In this document: in pieces, positions 1 to 6,200 of the stretch
Layout: each line of letters starts with the position of its first letter
Position numbering within the stretch: the stretch's first letter is position 1
NCBI GenBank assembly: GCA_023142805.1
Contig: JAGLIU010000199.1
Location: forward strand, 1 to 13,992
Direction: 5' to 3'
From: Candidatus Omnitrophota bacterium
GTDB lineage: Bacteria; Omnitrophota; Gorgyraeia; Tantalellales; Tantalellaceae
Length of the DNA stretch: 13,992 bases
Notes under the pieces: model-generated
Told to the model about the DNA's origin: nothing
The model's input: the letters and a program-made list of their open reading frames with translations, nothing else
Databases searched by the model: none
Position numbers and translations under genes: made by a program

Positions 1-428
1 TCTTTTGTCGCGGTGGTCTTGATACTGCCCACATCCGACCCGGCTTCAGCTTCGGTTATACAAAATGCCGCGAGTTTTTTGCCCGCGGCTAGATCCGGAA
101 GGTATTTCGCTTTTTGATCTTCATTTCCGAAAAGAAGTATGGGATATGTACCCAGTCCAGTCGCGGCAAAAGCCAAAGAGATACCCCCACAACCCCAGGA
201 AAGTTCTTCCGAAGCTAAGACCATCTCCATAACACCACCACCCAGACCACCGTACTCTTCGGGAATATACACCCCATAAATATCCGCCTCGGCAAAAATC
301 TTTACAAGCTCCCATGGAAATTCATTTTTTTCATCATATTCATGCGCCACGGGTTTTATTTTTTCTTCCGCTATCTGATGACACAAATCTTTAATCATTT
401 GCTGTTCTTCGGTCAAAAGATAATTCAT
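1..428 (-). CDS. Acyl-CoA dehydrogenase, N-terminal part (cut by window edge)
   Basis: Flavoprotein that oxidises acyl-CoA to trans-2-enoyl-CoA, passing electrons to ETF; cytoplasmic. Only about 142 residues (of the usual ~380) are inside the window. Translation from the ATG at 426-428 begins MNYLLTEEQQMIKDLCHQIA, the typical all-helical N-terminal domain, followed by 'IPEEYGGLGGG' (about 55-65) and the family signature 'CITEAEAGSD' (about 123-132), which helps form the FAD/substrate pocket. The catalytic Glu lies beyond the edge. A good ribosome site, AAGGAGAT (435-442 on the minus strand), fixes the start. It follows fabF by 52 bases on the same strand and is probably co-transcribed. Short-chain (butyryl-CoA type) is plausible but cannot be decided from this fragment. 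Family call is secure; substrate unknown. Confidence 0.93.
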   Translation of the reverse strand, partial: MNYLLTEEQQMIKDLCHQIAEEKIKPVAHEYDEKNEFPWELVKIFAEADIYGVYIPEEYGGLGGGVMEMVLASEELSWGCGGISLAFAATGLGTYPILLFGNEDQKAKYLPDLAAGKKLAAFCITEAEAGSDVGSIKTTATK

Positions 429-480
429 ATTTTTATCTCCTTGTTTTTAACTCTTTTTTATAATATGTCAAAATTATATG

Positions 481-1740
481 TTACTCATCATAACGCTTCA
501 CTACTAAGGTAACGTTATGACCTCCGAAACCGAGGGAATTACTTATCGCTACATTGATCTTTTTTTCTCTGGCTTCATTAGGCACATAATCCAGATCACA
601 ATCAGGATCAGGATGTTCGTAATTTATGGTAGGAGGTATCACTTCTTCAGATAAGGCTTTTGCGCAAGCTATGATCTCCGCCCCACCCGTGGCCCCTAAA
701 AGATGTCCGGTAACACCTTTGGTAGAACTAACCGCGAGTTTATACGCATAATCCCCAAAAACTGTTTTTATCGCGTTTGTTTCCATTTTATCATTCAAAA
801 GAGTAGATGTTCCATGCGCGTTTATATACTCCACATCCTCCGTATTTAATCTCGCGTCTTTCAAAGAAGCCTTCATACACCTTACAGCTCCGTCCCCGCA
901 GGGATCGGGCGCGGTCATATGATAGGCATCTCCGCTCATACCGTAGCCTACTATTTCGCAATATATCCTTGCTCCTCTTTTTTTCGCGTGCTCCAATTCT
1001 TCAAGCACAACTACAGCTGCCCCTTCGCCCATAATAAAACCGTCACGTTCTCTGTCAAAGGGACGTGATGCCTTTTCAGGATCATCATTATGAGTTGAAA
1101 GCGCTTTTAACGCGCAAAATCCACCAAACCCCATTCTGGTTATCGCGGCCTCACTTCCACCCGCTAACATTATGTCAGCCTCACCTCTCTGTATTATTCT
1201 AAAAGCGTCCCCGATAGAATGCGAAGCTGTCGCGCAAGCGGTAACAGCGGCTGAATTCGGCCCCCTAAAGCCTACTTCTATAGAAACAATACCCGAAGCC
1301 ATATTAACTATAAGCATAGGGATAAGGAACGGTGACATACGTGAAGCCGCCTGGGATTCATCAGCGTTCATTATGTATTTTTTATGCTCTTTTTCTATAG
1401 TGTGAAGTCCACCGATACCTGACCCGATATACACACCCGCTCTTTCACTTTTTAATTTATCTCTGTCAAACATAGCATCTTCAACAGCCATTTTTGCCGC
1501 TACAATCGCGAATTTGACAAAAGGATCAAGCCTTTTTTCCTGCTTGGGGGTCATATAAGACGTAGGGTTAAAATTCTTAATTTCGGCAGCGATCTGGGAA
1601 GAAAAAGGTGTAGGATCAAAAGCAGAGAGACGGGCTACTCCCGTTTTACCGGTAACAACAGCATCCCAAAAATCCTTAATATTGTTCCCTACGGGAGTAA
1701 CCGCGCCTAATCCCGTAAGGACTGTTCTTTTGTTCGACAT
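481..1740 (-). CDS. fabF: 3-oxoacyl-[acyl-carrier-protein] synthase II (KAS II)
   Basis: Condenses malonyl-ACP with acyl-ACP, releasing CO2, in type II fatty-acid elongation; cytoplasmic. 419 residues, normal for FabF. Thiolase-fold landmarks are all present: nucleophile Cys169 in 'VTACATASHSIG', His309 in 'NAHGTSTLLND', Lys341 and His346 in 'SSTKGVTGHLLGATGG', and the glycine-rich C-terminal 'NSLGFGGHNVTLV' loop that gates the site. The C-H-H triad marks a condensing KAS I/II rather than a KAS III. It starts 29 bases after the acpP stop. No clear Shine-Dalgarno sequence precedes the ATG (upstream minus-strand sequence is A/T-rich, 'AAAAAAGTATTATT'), so translation may be coupled to acpP. The acyl-CoA dehydrogenase follows. 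Neither fabH nor fabD is nearby. Confidence 0.97.
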   Translation of the reverse strand: MSNKRTVLTGLGAVTPVGNNIKDFWDAVVTGKTGVARLSAFDPTPFSSQIAAEIKNFNPTSYMTPKQEKRLDPFVKFAIVAAKMAVEDAMFDRDKLKSERAGVYIGSGIGGLHTIEKEHKKYIMNADESQAASRMSPFLIPMLIVNMASGIVSIEVGFRGPNSAAVTACATASHSIGDAFRIIQRGEADIMLAGGSEAAITRMGFGGFCALKALSTHNDDPEKASRPFDRERDGFIMGEGAAVVVLEELEHAKKRGARIYCEIVGYGMSGDAYHMTAPDPCGDGAVRCMKASLKDARLNTEDVEYINAHGTSTLLNDKMETNAIKTVFGDYAYKLAVSSTKGVTGHLLGATGGAEIIACAKALSEEVIPPTINYEHPDPDCDLDYVPNEAREKKINVAISNSLGFGGHNVTLVVKRYDE

Positions 1741-1769
1741 AATAATACTTTTTTGTGATAGGTTATTTG

Positions 1770-2012
1770 TTAATTGCTGGCAGCTTTTTCTTCGATGTAT
1801 TTAACAGCTTCGCCTACAGTTGTCATTTTTTCCGCGTCTTCGTCAGGTATTTCAGCTCCAAACTCTTCTTCGAGAGCCATAACTAACTCAACCGTATCTA
1901 AAGAATCCGCGCCAAGATCATCTATAAACTTCGCTTCTTCTTTAACTTCTTCGCCTTTAACCCCTAGCTGCTCCGCTACGATTGATTTTACTTTTTCAGA
2001 TATTTCCGACAT
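1770..2012 (-). CDS. acpP: Acyl carrier protein
   Basis: Small acidic carrier that holds growing acyl chains on a 4'-phosphopantetheine arm. 80 residues, with the four-helix ACP pattern. The attachment site is Ser37 in 'DDLGADSLDTVEL', matching the classic DSL motif. Helix II is rich in Glu/Asp ('VELVMALEEEFGAEIPDEDAEKM'), as needed to dock on FabG, FabF and others. A perfect AGGAGG (2017-2022, minus) four bases before the ATG predicts strong translation, as expected for an abundant protein. It sits between fabG and fabF, the common bacterial order, with a long 218-base leader after fabG that contains two stem-loops (see separate entries). Confidence 0.98.
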   Translation of the reverse strand: MSEISEKVKSIVAEQLGVKGEEVKEEAKFIDDLGADSLDTVELVMALEEEFGAEIPDEDAEKMTTVGEAVKYIEEKAASN

Positions 2013-2042
2013 TGTTCCTCCTTTTTACAGTTAAACAACAAT

Positions 2043-2120
2043 TAAAGTTCCGTTTGAGATCCCGTCGTCTTTTCGTCCTCATCATCGCGAAAAAAGCCAA
2101 AAACTCAACGGAACAATTTA
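2043..2120 (-). other. Long bulged stem-loop in the acpP leader
   Basis: On the minus strand an outer stem pairs GTTCCGTT (2107-2114) with AACGGAAC (2047-2054); after a one-base bulge GAG/CTC continues it inward, and TAAA/TTTA (2117-2120, 2043-2046) extends it outward across a two-base bulge. Inside, CTTTTTTCG (2088-2096) can pair with CGAAAAG (2069-2075) around a 12-base loop. There is no following U-run, so it is not an ordinary terminator. It ends about 30 bases before the acpP start. It could stabilise or separate the acpP message, or be a cis-regulatory RNA; it matches no riboswitch family I recognise. Confidence 0.55.
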
Positions 2121-2176
2121 TTTAAAAAAAACGCTTACCCTTTACAAAAATCCCCTTGACGCGCTTCGCTTTCTCA

Positions 2177-2202
2177 ATATAAATTCGGCTAACAATTTAT
2201 AT
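2177..2202. repeat. Perfect inverted repeat after fabG
   Basis: ATATAAATT (2177-2185) and AATTTATAT (2194-2202) are exact reverse complements separated by eight bases, making a 9-bp, wholly A/T stem 28 bases after the fabG stop. With no G/C in the stem and no U-run it is a poor terminator. It could be a protein-binding dyad or a 3'-end stabiliser for the fabG message. What is certain is only the symmetry. Confidence 0.5.
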
Positions 2203-2230
2203 CTCTTCGCCCCATAACTTACAGCCTCAT

Positions 2231-2974
2231 TTACATTACCATCCCACCGTCTACCTTTATAACTTGTCCGGTGACATAATCAGAATCCTCACTGGCTAAA
2301 AACAAAGCTAATTTTGCCACATCCTGTGCCTCTCCCATCCTTTTCAAAGGTATCAGGTCCAGAAGCTTCTCTTTCATATCATCCGCCAGTTTATCCGTCA
2401 TATCCGTCCTGATAAAACCGGGAGCAATAGCATTAACATTTATATTTCGGGACCCAAGTTCCTTGGCAACCGTCTTGGTAAAAGCTATCAAACCGCCTTT
2501 ACTCGCGGCATAATTAGCCTGCCCCGCGTTACCCATAACCCCTATTATCGAAGCCATGTTTATGATCTTACCGTGCCTTTGTTTCATCATAGAACGGGTC
2601 ACCGCTTTTGTACAGTTAAACGCGCCCTTAAGATTAACGTTAATCACCGCGTCCCACTCCATTTCCGACATCCTGATAAGGAGGTTATCCTTCGTAATGC
2701 CGGCATTGTTGACAAGTATATCTAAACTTCTGAAATTGTCAAGAATTTTTTTGATAAAATTATCGACATCTTCTGTTGAAGTTACATCAATTTTTGTGAT
2801 AAACACTTTTCGACCGGTTTCCTTTTCTATCTCAGCCTTTGTCTGTCCCAATGCCTCTTCGTTTACATCACATATCGCGAGATCAGATCCTTCTTTAGCG
2901 AAAAGCATGGCTATCTCTCTGCCTATGCCACGCGCCGCGCCGGTAATAACAGAAATTTTGTTCTCAAGTCTCAT
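2231..2974 (-). CDS. fabG: 3-oxoacyl-[acyl-carrier-protein] reductase
   Basis: NADPH-dependent reduction of 3-oxoacyl-ACP to 3-hydroxyacyl-ACP, the first reductive step of fatty-acid elongation; cytoplasmic tetramer. 247 residues, standard length. Short-chain dehydrogenase landmarks: cofactor loop 'TGAARGIG' (11-18), 'NNAG' (89-92), and the tetrad Asn114, Ser142, Tyr155, Lys159 ('MASIIGVMGNAGQANYAASKGG'). The 'APGFIRTDMT' loop and C-terminal 'YVTGQVIKVDGGMVM' are typical of FabG rather than other SDRs. The ATG at 2972-2974 is preceded by AGGAAGGAGA (2981-2990, minus). It is the first gene of the operon, behind a strong promoter. The usual upstream partners plsX, fabH and fabD are absent here. 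Confidence 0.96.
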   Translation of the reverse strand: MRLENKISVITGAARGIGREIAMLFAKEGSDLAICDVNEEALGQTKAEIEKETGRKVFITKIDVTSTEDVDNFIKKILDNFRSLDILVNNAGITKDNLLIRMSEMEWDAVINVNLKGAFNCTKAVTRSMMKQRHGKIINMASIIGVMGNAGQANYAASKGGLIAFTKTVAKELGSRNINVNAIAPGFIRTDMTDKLADDMKEKLLDLIPLKRMGEAQDVAKLALFLASEDSDYVTGQVIKVDGGMVM

Positions 2975-3026
2975 ATATGTTCTCCTTCCTTAATATATAG
3001 TAGATGGATTTCTTTCTCCGCACTAG

Positions 3027-3054
3027 ATTCTAACAACTATATGAGTTTTGTCAA
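3027..3054 (-). promoter_or_regulatory. Sigma70-type promoter of the fabG operon
   Basis: On the minus strand a perfect -35 TTGACA (3049-3054) lies 16 bases from -10 TAGAAT (3027-3032, five of six consensus). Predicted transcription start is near 3020, giving a leader of about 46 bases containing the fabG ribosome site. A dyad directly upstream of the -35 suggests regulation. Confidence 0.75.
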
Positions 3055-3056
3055 GA

Positions 3057-3075
3057 TATTTTGGGTGCCAAAATA
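3057..3075. promoter_or_regulatory. Operator-like 19-bp dyad abutting the fabG -35
   Basis: TATTTTGG-GTG-CCAAAATA: perfect 8-bp arms around a 3-base centre, starting two bases upstream of the -35 hexamer. Position and symmetry fit a binding site for a dimeric regulator of fatty-acid synthesis. It does not resemble the FapR or FadR consensus as I remember them, so the regulator is unknown. Confidence 0.5.
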
Positions 3076-3081
3076 AAGGGA

Positions 3082-3119
3082 AACGGAGCTCCGCCAAACA
3101 ACACAATAAAAACGGAGCT
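3082..3119. repeat. Repeated AACGGAGCT motif with palindrome / hairpin
   Basis: AACGGAGCT occurs at 3082-3090 and again at 3111-3119, 29 bases apart. The first copy is part of the 10-bp palindrome CGGAGCTCCG (3084-3093). AGCTCCG (3087-3093) can also pair with CGGAGCT (3113-3119) to form a 7-bp hairpin with a 19-base loop. It lies between the giant gene's stop and the fabG promoter, so it could be a weak terminator for the giant gene (no good U-run) or additional regulatory sites upstream of fabG. Confidence 0.4.
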
Positions 3120-3240
3120 TCATTCCCCTTTAACTGATCAGAACAGATATTATTTATCGGACCCAATCCTTTGATCCTTCCCTGTGTCTTTGATCTCAAA
3201 AACAATATCCATTCCACCCTGCCATTATACATTCTACGTG

Positions 3241-6200
3241 TTACGCGCGAATTAAAGCTTTTCTCGCGTGTTCATAAACATTCCTTAACTCTTCCGTATC
3301 CACAGGAAATATCGGCAATAATTCCAAGAATTTGTTAAATGAATCAAGCCATTCTCGTTTTTTACTATCTACCGGTGCCATTGCCATGTTGACCAGATCT
3401 TGTTCTGTAAGATCAAAATCCCTGGGATCAATCCCGGAAGAAAAGCATAATCTCGCGATCTGAAGAAGCGTATATGCTACAAAAACATTTTCCTCCTTGT
3501 ACTCTTTCTCAGCTATCTCAGATAGACATACTCCTAGAAACACACTTCTTAGTATACCTCCCCTGTCATAATTCAACCCTACAGGGGTAATGATCGTATC
3601 ATTCGGATCCATATCCCCTATACCCCAATCATTAGTTGACGTATTTCCTCCCGTAGCAAACTGATCTCCTTTGAAAACCGGTGTAACCGTAACGGTATTG
3701 GCTCTTGAACTCTTAAATCTCTTTGGTAATAACTTTTTTGTTAATCCATATTTTTTATAGTCTTTTTCGCTGAAACCTTTAGTCGGATTCTCAACAGAGA
3801 ATAATTCGATATATCCATATTCGGTATTTTGTAACCCTTCAAGAAACCCTCTAATACTCTCTATACCTATAAAATCTATCTCCTCAACCGGTATCCGTAT
3901 AAGTTTATCCCGTTGCCCGGCAGAACTCAGTTTGCTGATCACAAACTCAGCGGTATCATCTATAAATGTGTATAATCCATCGTGTTTCTTCAATAACTCC
4001 GTGCCGTTATTTTTCGTTCCATCATCCTGAGCTATAGCGATGGCTTCGCTCAAAGGTGTTGCTTTACAAACTTCCCGCCTATTCACCGCGTCCGTGCGTG
4101 CCTCTCTGTACGCGTTTGTGAACTGTGTTATTATATCGGACACTTCTTTTTCATCAAAATCTTTATACGCCGCTAATAACAATGTTTTTTTACCAAACAC
4201 CTCATTGAGATAAGACTTGGATCTGTTCAATGAAATAGAATTAAGATCCGTATTTTCCATTGTATTGATTATCGTCAAGTCACCTTTTAGTCTGGCCCCG
4301 ACATAAGGCGCATGCTTCGCCTTCACTTTCACCGCGTCATTCATTCGCGCTAACACTTCTGAAAGTTTCTCCTCAAGCACACTGATATCCACAGTCTCAA
4401 TTTCTTCCGTATATCCTTGATCTCTCAAACTATCTTTTACAAGTTCTTTTACGTAAGGATTTAAACGTATAACGTCTTTCGCGCAAACATTGATTGACAT
4501 ATCCGTAAACCTGGCACCTCCCAAATTTACGACGTAATCCACATAACCCGGAAGGGCAAAAAACCAATCCCCTTTTGATACCCTGTAACTAACAACCTCT
4601 ACGATCTTACCGCTCTCATCATATAAGACCGACACCTGCATGGCCTCACCTTCAGTCATCTGTTTTATATCAAGCGATTTACTTTGGAAATGCCCCGCTC
4701 CGGTGCTTGTCGTTTGATAGGACCCGGGAAGAATATCATTAACAAAAAAAGTATCATGTATCGTGCTTATTCGTCCTTCACTTGTTATCTTATTCATAGC
4801 ATACGGCACGTTTATGATCCCGTGATTCATAATATACATTACCATATCATTTTTACCGTTCTCAAATACTTCCCGGTTGAATATAAATCCTTCAAAAATA
4901 TTGTCGCCAAGTTTTTTAATAAATTCCATGCCCCGCCAAAAATATCCGGGATGTCCTTCTCCTTCAGCCTCTTTGATCTCAGTAAATAACCTTTTTGTTT
5001 TTGATCGCTTTTCAAGATCGTTTTCAATTTTTTTCAGAACAAGATCGTCTTCAATTTTTTCCAGAATCGGATGCCTTATACTCAAATAACTCTCTTTACC
5101 ATCCCCGTGTATATTGTTCACCATCTCTTCCTTATTCGTAGTTATCCACATATCCAAAGCCGATTCCACATATCCGGTCTCTATCCAAAACAATATTGAA
5201 AAAGCCTGTGCCGCCATCACCTGAATAGCTCTGGAAATATCCTGCCTATTCTCCCCCGCTCCGGCCAGCTTAAAACTGTCACTTTTAAGAAGCCCTATAA
5301 AAGAGGTTATATTCTCTCCCTGGGTCTTCTCCTCCATATAAGCGTCAATAAGTCCGTTCAAAACATCCGCTATTACGGATAACTTATCGGCACGTCCCTG
5401 AAATGTTTCGCTAATGAACATTTTTCTTATAGCCTCCTCCTTCTTTCCTCTTAAGACCTTTCTGGAAATACTGCAAACCAACCCCTTAACAGGATCCTCT
5501 TGCGCGAACAAAACCTCCAAGTGTCTGAGAATTTCACATTCTTCTTGTTCTCTTTTTTTTATTTGCCGTTCTAATATCCGTTTATCTTTTCTGCGTTGCT
5601 TCCTCGCGACAGTATCGTTAATGGATCTTAAATACGCCGCGCCTGTATTATACGCGCTAAGAACAAGACTTAATCTGACAGATTCCGCCTGATAATACAT
5701 CAGTTTTCCTTCATCATACTTGTCAATAACTTTCATGATTTCTTTTAAATACGCGCCGGGGGAAGCATTTTCCGGCACAACCGTATTCCCCAAGACATTG
5801 GCGCGTTCTGGATCCGGAACCTCAAACCTCATCGGCAAGCCCTGTGCCTCGAACAAACCTTCTCCGTACTCATTATTAGCACGCTGTTCCGGACGATACG
5901 GAGCAAGAACCAACCCTCCGCATACGGATACATCCTGCTCTGTATATCCCGCGGCTTCTGTCTCCGGATCAGAATCGCAGATCTGAAGATCCGTCGCCGC
6001 CAAAAGCATTCGCTGTTCTTTAAGGCTGAATCGCGAAACAAATATTAACCTTCCGGGATAATGAATCCCTCTTTTTTTCTCTTCTTTTATTTCGTTGATA
6101 AGCCTTATTATCCCATTTTTTATGTCTTCACTAACCTGTATCTTTGCCTGTACATTACCAAAGATAACAACCTGAGCTCCCTTTTTAAGCTGTTCTTTTA

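Noticed and set aside
444..471. Internal promoter (TTGACA with TAAAAA) between fabF and the acyl-CoA dehydrogenase
   Set aside because: The start site would fall in or next to the ribosome site, leaving no usable leader, and the -10 is poor.
2060..2100. Hammerhead-ribozyme-like core on the minus strand (GATGATGAG...CGAAA)
   Set aside because: The required C before UGAUGA is missing, stem II would be one base pair, and no cleavage-site stem III fits the outer pairing.
2156..2183. Plus-strand promoter-like TTGACG-16-TATAAA pointing into the 3' end of fabG
   Set aside because: No plus-strand gene follows and the -10 lies inside the A/T palindrome; chance match in A/T-rich DNA is likely, though an antisense RNA cannot be excluded.
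3023..3232. 69-codon minus-strand frame between the giant gene and fabG
   Set aside because: It runs through the fabG promoter and dyad, has no ribosome site and no recognisable motif.
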